A program made the translations under genes and the position numbers. The notes under the pieces were generated by a model that saw only the letters and a list, made by a program, of their open reading frames with translations, made no database searches and was not told where the DNA came from. A stretch of DNA of 64,000 nucleotides from JAQBXX01 sp947085325. Lineage in GTDB: Bacteria; Pseudomonadota; Gammaproteobacteria; SURF-13. Of the stretch, positions 52,055 to 61,026 are shown in pieces (the first letter of the stretch is position 1; every line of letters starts with the position of its first letter). Location: assembly GCA_947085325.1 (NCBI GenBank), contig CAMTVY010000010.1, positions 124,001-188,000 on the forward strand, read 5' to 3'.

Positions 52055-52130
52055 TGGAGCTGGCGAGAGGAGTCGAACCCCCGACCGGCTGATTACAAAT
52101 CAGCTGCTCTACCAACTGAGCTACGCCAGC
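52055..52130 (-). tRNA. tRNA-Thr (TGT)
   Basis: A 76-nt cloverleaf on the minus strand with encoded CCA and anticodon TGT in the loop ATTTGTAAT context. The acceptor stem GCTGGCG/CGCCAGC is perfect. It stands alone here, on the far side of the accessory patch from metZ. Confidence 0.95.
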
Positions 52131-52194
52131 GCTGGAAGCCGATCTATGCGGAAACGGCGTGGTCATTGTAGGTAATTCGGGCAGCGAAGGCAAT

Positions 52195-52404
52195 TTAAGG
52201 AGCCTCCGCCGGCTGCAAGGGCAGCTCCTCGGTGACGACGGGGGTCAGTTGTGTGAGCTGCTCAGCGTTGAGCTCGCGCAACAACACGAGGGTTTTCGCT
52301 GTGTCTCCGCCGACGGCTGCTGTTGTCGTGGTCTGGTCGTCCATAAACTGCCAGGCCAGTGCGCCCAGGTTCAAAAGTATCAGCAACAGAAACAACACTT
52401 TCAT
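52195..52404 (-). CDS. Small protein with an N-terminal membrane helix, coupled to coaX
   Basis: 69 residues: a hydrophobic start (MKVLFLLLILLNLGALAWQF) that is either a membrane anchor or uncleaved signal, then a polar Thr/Glu/Leu tail. It overlaps the coaX stop by four bases (ATGA). In many gammaproteobacteria the gene after coaX encodes a SPOR-domain protein with just this kind of N-terminus. Here the SPOR domain is absent. It may be a shortened remnant or a separate small protein. Confidence 0.55.
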   Translation of the reverse strand: MKVLFLLLILLNLGALAWQFMDDQTTTTAAVGGDTAKTLVLLRELNAEQLTQLTPVVTEELPLQPAEAP

Positions 52405-53165
52405 GGTGCACCTCCCGCAATGACAGTCAATCCTTGCAGCACCAGGTCAGGCTGGTGGTGATAATGGCCGCTGAGATGGGCCAGGACAGCGGGCGCATCT
52501 CCACCAGTGATGACGCGAATGACCTCGGTGCCGAGGGTGGCCTCAGTATCGGCAACCGCGCGTTCGATGGCGCCGGTGACGGCATACAGTGCGCCATGCT
52601 GCACCGCAGTGCTGGTTGAGCGCGCATACGGCGTGAGCGGGTACGGGGCCTGATTCATGTTTGTAGCAATTTGTTGCGTGTGATCAAGCAAGGCGCGCTG
52701 CATCAGGGCCAGTCCCGGCAGTATTACGCCGCCCGCATGATGGCCGTCGTCCATCAAGGTATCAATAGTGACGGCGGTGCCGCAATCCACCACGCACACC
52801 GCACCGGGTGTGTGGGCGTGTGCCGCGATCAGCGCCACCCAGCGGTCTGCCCCCAACCTGCCGGGCTCGGTATAGCCATTGGTGATACCAAAGGCGCTGG
52901 CCTGTGCGCAGACGAACTCCGGTTCCCGTTGCCACAGGGCCTGAGTGACTTCCGACAGGCGTGCACGCAGCTCGGCACCAGCCACATTCGATACCACGAT
53001 GCGTGCAGGCGTGGCGACCGCGCCCCATACGGTGTGTGCGTGCGCGCGCAGATCCAGCCCGGCATGTGCAACGTTGCCTGTATGTTCCAGCCCGGAGGCT
53101 GACAACCACGCCCATTTGATGCGTGTGTTGCCGATATCGAGCAGCAGGATTTTGTCGGTATTCAT
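52401..53165 (-). CDS. coaX: Type III pantothenate kinase CoaX
   Basis: A 254-residue ASKHA-fold kinase: LLLDIGNTRIKWAWL (phosphate 1), GADRWVALIAAH, VVDCGTAVTIDTL and GGVILPGLALMQRAL. The Asp residues typical of type III enzymes are present. It starts CoA synthesis and is insensitive to CoA feedback in this family. It overlaps birA by four bases in the usual birA-coaX order. Confidence 0.94.
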   Translation of the reverse strand: MNTDKILLLDIGNTRIKWAWLSASGLEHTGNVAHAGLDLRAHAHTVWGAVATPARIVVSNVAGAELRARLSEVTQALWQREPEFVCAQASAFGITNGYTEPGRLGADRWVALIAAHAHTPGAVCVVDCGTAVTIDTLMDDGHHAGGVILPGLALMQRALLDHTQQIATNMNQAPYPLTPYARSTSTAVQHGALYAVTGAIERAVADTEATLGTEVIRVITGGDAPAVLAHLSGHYHHQPDLVLQGLTVIAGGAP

Positions 53166-54139
53166 GATGATTTCCGCATGCTCACTTCGCCGGAATAATA
53201 ACGCCGGATAACGCCATTCACCAACAGATTCAGTGCACCGTCGGCGGCAACGCCCTGGGCCACGCCATGCACGGGGCGCCCGCCATGGTCGAGTGTTACC
53301 CGCGTACCCTTGATGAGATCAAACTGTTCCCACTCCTGCATGAAAGGTGCGAGACCGTGCTGCTGGAATTCGTGCAAGGCCAGCAGCAGATGTTGCAGCA
53401 GCAGGCCGGCGAGGTGGTTGCGTGACGGCGCAGGGTCAAGCGCCGTGCGCATGTCCGCCCAGGGTTGATCCAGGGCAAAGACCGCCTGCGGTGGCATGGC
53501 GACATTGAGGCCAACGCCTGCGACCAGATGGCAGGGGCCGGTGACTTCACCCGCCATGTCGAGCAGGATGCCGGCCAGTTTGCGGCCCTGCCACAGGACA
53601 TCGTTGGGCCATTTCAGCCCGGCGTTGTTGAGCCCGGCGGCGCGCAATGCCCGCATCACGCCTATGGCCACGGCGAGGCTGACGCCGCCGACGGCAGTGG
53701 GTGCCATACTAAAGCGCCATAGCAGCGAGAGGTAGATGTTCCCGCCCGGCGGCGATATCCAGGTACGCCCATGACGGCCTCGCCCGGCGTGTTGCTGCTC
53801 GGCAAAACAGGCCGTGCCGCCCGGTGTGCCGCTGCCGGCCTGGCGCAATAAATAGATATTGGTGGAGTCGATCTCGTCCAGGATATCGATGTTGCCAAGC
53901 AGTCGCAGTGCCGACGGGCTGAGCGCCGCACGTATCGCGGTCTCATCCAGCGCCTCGATGGGGTGGGCAAGGCGATAGCCGCGACCGGGCACGGCATGTA
54001 TCTCGTGGCCGAGGCTGCCGAGCTGGCGGATTTCCTTCCATATCGCGCTGCGGCTTACGCCCAGGCGCAGCCCCAGCGCAGTGCCGGAGTGGAAGTGGCC
54101 GTCACGCAGCATATCCAGGAGTTGTCGTTTCTGGCGCAT
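53162..54139 (-). CDS. birA: Biotin-protein ligase/biotin operon repressor BirA
   Basis: A 325-residue BirA. It has an N-terminal winged helix (about 1-65, LGVSRSAIWKEIRQLGSLGHEI), a catalytic domain with DEIDSTNIYLL, the biotin loop GRGRHGRTWISPPGGNIYLS and LKWPNDVLWQGRKLAGILLD, and a C-terminal SH3-like part. The presence of the DNA-binding domain means it can act as a biotin-dependent repressor. The start MRQKRQLLD at 54139 is preferred over one six codons upstream. Confidence 0.94.
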   Translation of the reverse strand: MRQKRQLLDMLRDGHFHSGTALGLRLGVSRSAIWKEIRQLGSLGHEIHAVPGRGYRLAHPIEALDETAIRAALSPSALRLLGNIDILDEIDSTNIYLLRQAGSGTPGGTACFAEQQHAGRGRHGRTWISPPGGNIYLSLLWRFSMAPTAVGGVSLAVAIGVMRALRAAGLNNAGLKWPNDVLWQGRKLAGILLDMAGEVTGPCHLVAGVGLNVAMPPQAVFALDQPWADMRTALDPAPSRNHLAGLLLQHLLLALHEFQQHGLAPFMQEWEQFDLIKGTRVTLDHGGRPVHGVAQGVAADGALNLLVNGVIRRYYSGEVSMRKSS

Positions 54140-54242
54140 CACGGCCCAGTGTAGCAAAATAGGAATAGCGGGTTATATTAAGCAGCGGGTTGCGAGTAGT
54201 CGGCGGGCGGGTGCAGCCTGTGCAGCACAATTTTGGAGCGCT

Positions 54243-55577
54243 ATGCGTCAGGTCTGGATAAATGAATTTTGGCGGTTGACCGGGGTCGCGTTCGTCGCGC
54301 TCTTGATCGGGCTGATTGCCGACAACGTACTGCTGTTTATGTTGCTCGCGGCGCTGGGATATCTCGGCTGGCATTTCATTAATTTGCGGCGGTTGCAGCG
54401 CTGGCTGATGGAGAGCGAGGATGCCTACCCTCCGGTTTCGAGCGGGATATGGGATGCGACTTTTAACGATCTGGGGCGGTTGCAGGCGCGTAACAGCAAG
54501 CGCAAGCGCAAACTGACGCGTATCCTCACCCGGTTTGAAGACGCCGCTGCAGCGCTGCCCGATGCCGTGGTGGTGCTGGGGTTGAATGCCGAAATCGAAT
54601 GGTTTAACAATGCAACGCAAGAACTGCTGGGCCTGCACTGGCCGCAAGACGTCGGTCAGCGCATTACCAATCTGGTGCGGCATCCGCAGTTTATCGAGTT
54701 TCTTGCGGCGAGCGACTACTCCGGCGGGATAGAGCTGGCGGCGCCCGCCAATGCCGAGGTGATGCTGGCGGCACTGATAGTCCCGTACGGCAACTCGCGG
54801 CGCCTGCTGGTGGCGCGTGACATCACGCACCTCCGCCGCCTTGAGCAAGTACGCAGCGACTTTGTCGCCAATGTGTCGCACGAGCTGCGCACGCCGCTTA
54901 CCGTGATCAACGGTTTCCTCGAAACAGCGAATGAAGCGGCGCCGGAATGCCCGCCCGGCTGGCAGCGTCCGTTACAACTGATGCGGCAGCAGGCGCAGCG
55001 TATGCAGAATATCGTGCAGGATCTGCTGCTGTTGTCACGGCTGGAGATGGAGCAGCCGTCGCTGATGGGGAGTGTGGTAGTGACCGGATTGCTGGAGGGT
55101 GTGGTTCAGGAGGCGCGGGTATTGAGTGGCGCACGTAGCCACACTATTCAGCTCGACGCCGATCCTGATCTTGGCCTGCGTGGCAATGAAGATGAGTTGC
55201 GCAGCGCGTTTTCCAACCTGGTGTTCAATGCCGTGCAATATACACCGGAGCACGGGGCGATCCGCGTGCGCTGGTTCCGCGATGCGGCGGGCGCCCACCT
55301 CGTGGTGAGCGACACCGGTGTGGGTATCGCCAACCACCATATCCCGCGGCTGACGGAGCGCTTTTACCGCGTAGACACGGGCCGCTCGCGCCAGAGTGGC
55401 GGCACCGGCCTCGGTCTTGCCATCGTCAAGCACGTGCTCAATCGGCATGACGCCCAGTTGCATATCGAGAGCGAGCAGGGCAAGGGCAGTACCTTCCGTT
55501 GTGATTTTCCGCTCACGAAGCTGGTACATCTGGCAGGCACGCAACAGCATGTGAGTGGTGACGCGCACAACGTTTGA
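54243..55577 (+). CDS. phoR: Phosphate regulon sensor histidine kinase PhoR
   Basis: A 444-residue membrane kinase. It has two close hydrophobic segments (about 12-45), a PhoR-specific linker (DUF3329-like), a PAS domain (about 95-200, ALPDAVVVLGLNAEIEWFNNATQELLGL), HisKA with DFVANVSHELRTPLTVINGFLE (phospho-His near 218), and HATPase with NLVFNAVQYTP, DTGVGI and GGTGLGLAIVKHVL. The architecture is that of PhoR. PhoB is not adjacent: the gene is divergent from birA and followed by tRNA genes. Confidence 0.9.
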   Translation: MRQVWINEFWRLTGVAFVALLIGLIADNVLLFMLLAALGYLGWHFINLRRLQRWLMESEDAYPPVSSGIWDATFNDLGRLQARNSKRKRKLTRILTRFEDAAAALPDAVVVLGLNAEIEWFNNATQELLGLHWPQDVGQRITNLVRHPQFIEFLAASDYSGGIELAAPANAEVMLAALIVPYGNSRRLLVARDITHLRRLEQVRSDFVANVSHELRTPLTVINGFLETANEAAPECPPGWQRPLQLMRQQAQRMQNIVQDLLLLSRLEMEQPSLMGSVVVTGLLEGVVQEARVLSGARSHTIQLDADPDLGLRGNEDELRSAFSNLVFNAVQYTPEHGAIRVRWFRDAAGAHLVVSDTGVGIANHHIPRLTERFYRVDTGRSRQSGGTGLGLAIVKHVLNRHDAQLHIESEQGKGSTFRCDFPLTKLVHLAGTQQHVSGDAHNV

Positions 55578-55648
55578 GCGTGGCACGCAAGACAGGCGCG
55601 GGGGCAGTGGGACTGGCCGCGCCGGCGTGACCGGCGCGGATGGGGAAG

Positions 55649-55724
55649 TGGTGGGCCGTGTAGGGGTCGAACCTACGACCTACTGATTAAGAGTCAGCTG
55701 CTCTACCAACTGAGCTAACGGCCC
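55649..55724 (-). tRNA. tRNA-Lys (CTT)
   Basis: 76 nt on the minus strand with encoded CCA, anticodon CTT, and acceptor GGGCCGT/ACGGCCC. It is the last of four tRNAs transcribed in the order Pro, Arg, His, Lys. Confidence 0.94.
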
Positions 55725-55848
55725 GGTACTAAAACGTGTTTGCCGCAATCTCTGGCAGGGCTGTAATGCCTGTGCCAGTCACATCCATCTGCCTGGGTGT
55801 GTGCTCCCGCTTCACGGGCCTACCCAACGGGGCTGAGGGGTCATATTA

Positions 55849-55925
55849 TGGGGTGAGCGATGGGGCTCGAACCCACGACCACCGGAATCACAATCCGGGG
55901 CTCTACCAACTGAGCTACGCCCACC
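55849..55925 (-). tRNA. tRNA-His (GTG)
   Basis: 77 nt with anticodon GTG, encoded CCA and the extra 5' G (position -1) facing C73 that histidyl-tRNA synthetase requires. The acceptor stem has one G-U pair. Confidence 0.95.
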
Positions 55926-55965
55926 ATAATTGGCTGCTAGTGTACTACATTCCTGCATATTCGGG

Positions 55966-56039
55966 TGCGCCCGGCAGGACTCGAACCTGCTACCCCCGGC
56001 TTAGAAGGCCGGTGCTCTATCCGGATGAGCTACGGGCGC
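55966..56039 (-). tRNA. tRNA-Arg (TCT)
   Basis: 74 nt with anticodon TCT and a perfect seven-pair acceptor (GCGCCCG/CGGGCGC). The 3' end reads A then CCC, so CCA is not encoded and must be added after processing, unlike the other tRNAs of this operon. Confidence 0.93.
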
Positions 56040-56112
56040 AAAATGGTGTCTCAGGCCGCCCCGGCCTTCGCCCGGAAGGCTGCTCCGCAGACCCATTTAG
56101 CTCCCGACGAAA

Positions 56113-56189
<77 letters not shown>

Positions 56190-56222
56190 AAAATCCTTCA
56201 CCCTCGCCAGATACTACACCTG

Positions 56223-56268
56223 CGACGCACAGGGCGTGCTAGTGTCGGGAGGCAGGATGCCGGGAGCG
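56223..56268. repeat. Dispersed repeat, copy A
   Basis: Forty-six bases that recur almost exactly at 57311-57359 in the same orientation (shared blocks GACGCACAGGG, CGTGCTAGTGTCG and GGAGGCAGGATGCCGGGAGCG). The two copies flank folD. Copy A lies in the leader of the tRNA operon. Confidence 0.75.
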
Positions 56269-56296
56269 GCAACCGGACTCCGGCACAAGGTTGGCG

Positions 56297-56325
56297 ATCA
56301 TACGCGCCGTACCCGCGAGGGTCAA
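56297..56325 (-). promoter_or_regulatory. Sigma-70 promoter of the tRNA-Pro-Arg-His-Lys operon
   Basis: On the minus strand TTGACC (56325-56320) and TATGAT (56302-56297) are exactly 17 bases apart. A G+C-rich stretch follows the -10. A palindrome AATTGGG-CA-CCCAATT (56324-56339) overlaps the -35 upstream edge and could be a regulator site. Confidence 0.8.
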
Positions 56326-56421
56326 TTGGGCACCCAATTATAATCCCCCCGTCCCCCGCTTGGTGAAATGCTGTGGGCATGCGATCATTGAACCCCTATT
56401 GAGATCACTCGCTTCCCCAGC

Positions 56422-57279
56422 ATGAGCGCACACATCATTGACGGCAAGGCCATTGCTGCGGGCTTGCAGCAGGCCGTAAAGCAGCGCGTGCAGGCGCGGC
56501 TGGCGGCGGGGCGGCGCGCGCCGGGGCTGGCGGTCATACTGCTGGGCGAGGGGGCCGCGTCCCAGGTCTATGTGCGCAGCAAGCGCAGGGCCTGCGAAGA
56601 GGCCGGCATACGCTCGCTGGCGTACGATCTCCCCGCAACCACCTCGCAGCATGCGCTGCTCGCCCTTATCGATGAACTGAACGCGCGCGCCGACGTGGAC
56701 GGCATTCTGGTGCAGTTGCCGCTGCCGGAGCACATCCAGGCCGATGCCGTGATCGAGCGCATCAACCCGGCCAAGGACGTGGACGGCTTTCATCCCTGTA
56801 ACATCGGGCTGCTGGCGCTGCGCATGCCGCGCCTGCGTCCCTGCACTCCGCGCGGCGTGATGACGCTGCTGGAGCACACCGGCGTGGCGCTACGGGGCAA
56901 GTATGCGGTGGTGGTGGGTACCTCCAATATCGTCGGCCGGCCGATGGGGCTGGAACTGCTGCTGGCGGGCTGCACCGTCACCCTCTGCCACCGCTTTACG
57001 CAAGACCTCGGCGCGCACGTTGCGCGCGCCGACATCGTGGTGGCCGCCGTCGGCAAGCCCGGCCTGATTCAGGGTGAATGGATCAAGCCCGGCGCCATTG
57101 TCATCGACGTCGGCATCAACCGCCTGCCCGACGGTACACTCTGCGGCGATGTGGAATTTGAAGCCGCCTGCACCCGCGCCGGCTGGATCACGCCGGTGCC
57201 CGGCGGCGTAGGCCCGATGACAGTGGCGACACTGCTGCAAAACACCGTCGACGCGGCGGAGCATCTGTCAGTGGAGTAG
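56422..57279 (+). CDS. folD: Methylenetetrahydrofolate dehydrogenase/cyclohydrolase FolD
   Basis: A 285-residue bifunctional enzyme: AVILLGEGAASQVYVRSKRRACEEAGI (catalytic Lys in SKRRAC), DGILVQLPLPEHI, VVGTSNIVGRPMGLELLLAGCTVTLCHRFT (nucleotide binding) and VPGGVGPMTVATLLQNT. It interconverts one-carbon tetrahydrofolates. There is no clear ribosome binding site before ATG at 56422. Its stop TAG is inside the GTAGGTTGG start of the palindromic repeat that follows. Confidence 0.95.
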   Translation: MSAHIIDGKAIAAGLQQAVKQRVQARLAAGRRAPGLAVILLGEGAASQVYVRSKRRACEEAGIRSLAYDLPATTSQHALLALIDELNARADVDGILVQLPLPEHIQADAVIERINPAKDVDGFHPCNIGLLALRMPRLRPCTPRGVMTLLEHTGVALRGKYAVVVGTSNIVGRPMGLELLLAGCTVTLCHRFTQDLGAHVARADIVVAAVGKPGLIQGEWIKPGAIVIDVGINRLPDGTLCGDVEFEAACTRAGWITPVPGGVGPMTVATLLQNTVDAAEHLSVE

Positions 57280-57311
57280 GTTGGATCAAGGAGCGAAGCG
57301 ACGGATCCAAC
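57276..57311. repeat. Short palindromic repeat at the folD stop codon
   Basis: GTTGGATC (57280-57287) and GATCCAAC (57304-57311) pair around AAGGAGCGAAGCGACG. The leading GTAG supplies the folD stop. The same unit starts GTAGGTCGGATC at 63967-63978. It joins the dispersed repeat copy B directly. Confidence 0.7.
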
Positions 57312-57359
57312 GACGCACAGGGACGTGCTAGTGTCGCGGGAGGCAGGATGCCGGGAGCG
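57311..57359. repeat. Dispersed repeat, copy B
   Basis: The second copy of the unit at 56223-56268, with three extra bases. It stands between the folD palindrome and the 149-bp palindromic element. Confidence 0.75.
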
Positions 57360-57376
57360 ACCAAACCTGCTCGATC

Positions 57377-57525
57377 TATACATAGCGCCAGAAATCGTAG
57401 CGAGCGGCTTTCAGGCGGGGGCGGCGGAGCGCAGGAACCGGAGTGTACAAGTAGTACATGAGGATTCCGAGCACCGCACGCACCCGCATCTAAAGACGCG
57501 CAGTAGATTTATGGCGCTATGTATA
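57377..57525. repeat. 149-bp palindromic (MITE-like) element overlapping the mfd stop
   Basis: Perfect 14-base inverted termini (TATACATAGCGCCA at 57377-57390, its complement at 57512-57525). The arms continue to match imperfectly for about 70 bases each, and the tip is GTAC-AAGTA-GTAC. It has no coding capacity. On the minus strand the terminus reads TAT ACA TAG and supplies Tyr-Thr-stop of mfd. No clear target duplication was seen. Confidence 0.75.
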
Positions 57526-60500
57526 ATTGCCCGGCGCCAATGTCTGCAACAACTGCTCGACAGCGTTAATGCGTTCGGCAGCGTCCGGCAGCGATTTAAT
57601 CATGCGCAGTTTATTCTGCCCGTCCAGCTTGTAGACCTTGGGCTCGCGTTGAATCAAGGCGATGATCGTGCCGGGATCGACGGCGGGCCGGTCATTGAAG
57701 ATCACGCGCGCACCGCCTTCGCCGGCCTCGATTTTGCGGATGCCGAGCGGCTGCGCCTTGAGCTTGAGGGCGGTAAGGGCGAACAGGTTTTTGGCGGCGT
57801 CAGGCAGCAGGCCGAAGCGGTCGATCATTTCCACCTGTAGTTCGCGCAGTTCATCGTCGGTCGTGGCGCTGGCGATACGCTTATAGAGCATGAGGCGGGC
57901 GTGCACGTCCGGCAGGTAGTCGTCCGGTATCAGCGCGGGCAGGCGCAGGTCGATCTCGGCGCCGTGGTCGAGCGGGCGGTCGAGATCAGGCTGGCGCCCG
58001 GATTTGAGCGAGGCCACGGCGCGCTCCAGTAATTCACAGTAGAGCGTAAAACCGATCTCCTGCATCTGCCCGCTCTGGTCTTCGCCCAGCAGTTCGCCTG
58101 CGCCACGAATTTCGAGGTCGTGGGTGGCGAGGGTGAAGCCCGCGCCCAGTTCCTGAATCGACTCGATGACCTCCAGTCGCTTGTGCGCGTCGGCACTGAT
58201 GGCGCTGTGGTGCGGAATAATCAGATAGGCGTAGGCGCTGTGATGCGAGCGCCCGATGCGACCACGCAGCTGGTAAAGCTGCGCCAGACCGAATTTGTCC
58301 GCGCGGTTGATGATGATGGTATTGGCGCTGGGTACGTCGATGCCGGTCTCGATGATGGTGGTGCACACCAGCAGGTTGAAACGCTGGTGATAAAAGTCGA
58401 GCATGACCTGCTCCAGATCGCGCTCGCGCATCTGCCCGTGCGCGACCCGCACGCTCGCCTCCGGCACCAGCGCGGTGAGGTCGCGCGCCATTTTCTCGAT
58501 GGTGTCCACGTCGTTGTGCAGAAAATATACCTGGCCGCCGCGCTTGATCTCGCGCAGCACGGCCTCATGCATCAGCGCCCTGTCCCATTCGCGCACGAAG
58601 GTCTTGACCGCGAGACGGCGCGCGGGCGGGGTGGCGATGATGGAGAGATCGCGCAGGCCGGAGAGCGAGAGCGAAAGCGTGCGCGGGATGGGCGTGGCGG
58701 TGAGGGTGAGCACGTCGACTTCGGCGCGGAGCTGTTTGAAGCGCTCTTTTTGGCGCACACCGAAGCGGTGTTCCTCGTCAAGGATCACCAGTCCCAGACG
58801 CTTGAAGGCGATGCCTTCCTGCAACAGTTTGTGTGTGCCGATCACGATGTCGATCGTGCCTTCGTCCAGACCCTTGATGACGGCGCCCTGTTCTTTCTTG
58901 GAGCGGAAGCGCGAGATGGCCTCTATGCGCACCGGCCAGTCGGCGAAGCGATCCTTGAAGTTTTGATAATGCTGCTGGGCAAGCAGGGTGGTCGGTACCA
59001 GTATGGCGACCTGACGCCCGCCTTGCACCGCGACGAAGGCCGCGCGCATGGCGACTTCGGTCTTGCCGAAGCCGACGTCGCCGCATACCAGGCGATCCAT
59101 GGGTTTGCCGCTTTGCAGGTCGGTGAGCACGCTGTCGATGGCATCGTGCTGGTCAGGTGTTTCCTCAAACGGGAACGCCGCTGCGAAGGCATGGTAATCA
59201 TGTGCGTCGAGTGCGAAGGCGTGGCCCTCACGCGCCGCGCGCCGGGCGTGAATCTCCAGCAGTTCGGCGGCGACATCGCGCACCCGTTCCGCTGCCTTGC
59301 GCTTGGCGCGCACCCATTGCTCGCCGCCGAGTTTGTGCCATGGCGCCTGCTCCGGCGCTGCGCCGGTGTAACGGCTGACAAGGTGTAACGAGGCGACCGG
59401 TACATAGAGTTTGTCGCCACCCGCATATTCCAGGGTGAGAAATTCGGTTTGCAGGCCACCGACATCGAGGATTTGCAGGCCGCGGTAGCGCCCGACGCCG
59501 TGGTCTTCGTGCACCACCGGGCTGCCCAGGGAAAGCTCGGCCAGATTGCGTACCAGCCCTTCGGCGTCGCGCGTGCGCGCCTTGCGGCGGCGGCGCTGCA
59601 ATACCTGTTCGCCGAAGAGCTGCTGCTCTGCAATGACAGCGACGTGCGCCTCCGGCAATAACAGGCCATGCTCCAGCGGCGCTACGGTAATGCCGAGCGG
59701 CGCGTTACCGGCGAGGAAGCCGGGCCAGTCGGGGAATACGGTGGGATGCAGGCCGGTGTTTTTGAGCAGATCGATGAGCGTCTCGCGCCGCCCCGAGGTC
59801 TCAGCGGCCAGCAGCACGCGGCCGGAAAATGTAGCCAGAAACTCCAGCAGCCGTGCGGCGGGTTGTGCAGCGCGCCCATCGAACGTGAGATCAGGCGGTG
59901 TGCCGGTGGCGAAATTGATCGCTGCGAGATTCGGCGCAGGTTGCAGTTGTATCTGCGGGAAGCTTTGCAGGCCCGCGAACAGCGCCTCGGGTTGAACAAA
60001 TATCGACTCCGGCGCCAGCAGCGGGCGCTCCCGGTCGTGGCGGCGCTGCTCATGGCGCTCACCCGCCGTGCGCCAGAAGGCCTGTGCCGCCTGCTCCACG
60101 CCTTCCATGATGAGTGCACAACTGGTCTGCGGCAGGTAGTCGAGCAGGGTATGGGTGTGGTTGAAGAAGAGCGGCAGGTAATATTCTATGCCGGGCGGCA
60201 CAAAGCCATTGCTCACGTCGCGATAAAGCGGGCTTTGCTGCGGGTCACCCTCGAACCGGGTGCGATAGTTCTGGCGGAACAGGCTGATCGCGTTTTCATC
60301 CAGCGGAAACTCACGCGCAGGCAACAGACGGACGGACTGCACCGTGCCATGGGAGCGCTGACTCTCGGTATCAAAGGTGCGCAGGCTGTCGATGCAGTTA
60401 TCAAACAGATCAATGCGATAGGGCTGGTTGCTGCCCATGGGGAACAGATCCAGCAGGCTGCCACGCACGGCAAACTCGCCATGCTCCATTACCTGCGATA

Positions 60501-61026
60501 CGCAGCGATAACCGCTGGCCTCCAGCCGGGTGCGCATGGCCGCGAGATCGAAGCGCGCGCCGGTTTCGAGCAGCAGGCTGCGCCCCTGTACGTACTCGGA
60601 CGGTGCGATGCGATGCAGCAGCGTCTCTACCGGTACGATCAGCACGCCGCGCCCCAGCGCGGGGAGTTGATAGAGCGTGGTCAGGCGTTGCGAGATGATG
60701 TCCTGGTGTGGCGAGAAAGTGTCGTATGGCAATGTTTCCCAGTCGGGAAAGGTGAGCACAGGAAAACCGGCCTGCGCCCCTCCGACATAGAAGCGTATCT
60801 CATGCTCCAGCCGGGTGGCGGTGTGACTGTCCGGAGTAATGAGTAGCAGCGGTCCACCGTGGTGGCGTGCGGCTTCACAGCTGGCCAGCCCCTGGCTGCT
60901 GCCAGCCAGCTGTGCCCAGCGCGCGCAGGCGCCCGCCTCCGCAGGGAGCGGCATATGCAGCAGCAAATCCAGTGCGGGCAGGGTGTCTGCCGCCACTGAG
61001 GCTGTTTCCGGTACCGGGCGGGTCAT
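57517..61026 (-). CDS. mfd: Transcription-repair coupling factor Mfd
   Basis: A 1169-residue protein of full length. It has a UvrB-like N-terminal module (about 1-350), an RNA polymerase-interacting domain (about 480-580, LSLGSPVVHEDHGVGRYRGLQ), and a RecG-like translocase with GDVGFGKTEVAMRAAF, VGTHKLL, ILDEEHRFGVRQKE (DEEH box), TATPIPRTL and QLRGRIGRSHHSAYAYL. A C-terminal TRCF domain ends NYT-stop. It removes stalled RNA polymerase and recruits UvrA. The final codons are contributed by the repeat element at 57377-57525. Confidence 0.97.
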   Translation of the reverse strand: MTRPVPETASVAADTLPALDLLLHMPLPAEAGACARWAQLAGSSQGLASCEAARHHGGPLLLITPDSHTATRLEHEIRFYVGGAQAGFPVLTFPDWETLPYDTFSPHQDIISQRLTTLYQLPALGRGVLIVPVETLLHRIAPSEYVQGRSLLLETGARFDLAAMRTRLEASGYRCVSQVMEHGEFAVRGSLLDLFPMGSNQPYRIDLFDNCIDSLRTFDTESQRSHGTVQSVRLLPAREFPLDENAISLFRQNYRTRFEGDPQQSPLYRDVSNGFVPPGIEYYLPLFFNHTHTLLDYLPQTSCALIMEGVEQAAQAFWRTAGERHEQRRHDRERPLLAPESIFVQPEALFAGLQSFPQIQLQPAPNLAAINFATGTPPDLTFDGRAAQPAARLLEFLATFSGRVLLAAETSGRRETLIDLLKNTGLHPTVFPDWPGFLAGNAPLGITVAPLEHGLLLPEAHVAVIAEQQLFGEQVLQRRRRKARTRDAEGLVRNLAELSLGSPVVHEDHGVGRYRGLQILDVGGLQTEFLTLEYAGGDKLYVPVASLHLVSRYTGAAPEQAPWHKLGGEQWVRAKRKAAERVRDVAAELLEIHARRAAREGHAFALDAHDYHAFAAAFPFEETPDQHDAIDSVLTDLQSGKPMDRLVCGDVGFGKTEVAMRAAFVAVQGGRQVAILVPTTLLAQQHYQNFKDRFADWPVRIEAISRFRSKKEQGAVIKGLDEGTIDIVIGTHKLLQEGIAFKRLGLVILDEEHRFGVRQKERFKQLRAEVDVLTLTATPIPRTLSLSLSGLRDLSIIATPPARRLAVKTFVREWDRALMHEAVLREIKRGGQVYFLHNDVDTIEKMARDLTALVPEASVRVAHGQMRERDLEQVMLDFYHQRFNLLVCTTIIETGIDVPSANTIIINRADKFGLAQLYQLRGRIGRSHHSAYAYLIIPHHSAISADAHKRLEVIESIQELGAGFTLATHDLEIRGAGELLGEDQSGQMQEIGFTLYCELLERAVASLKSGRQPDLDRPLDHGAEIDLRLPALIPDDYLPDVHARLMLYKRIASATTDDELRELQVEMIDRFGLLPDAAKNLFALTALKLKAQPLGIRKIEAGEGGARVIFNDRPAVDPGTIIALIQREPKVYKLDGQNKLRMIKSLPDAAERINAVEQLLQTLAPGNYT

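Noticed and set aside
50318..52130. tRNA-Thr as integration site for the toxin/protease patch
   Set aside because: The patch lies on the 3' side of the tRNA, but I found no duplicate of the tRNA 3' end near metZ and no integrase.
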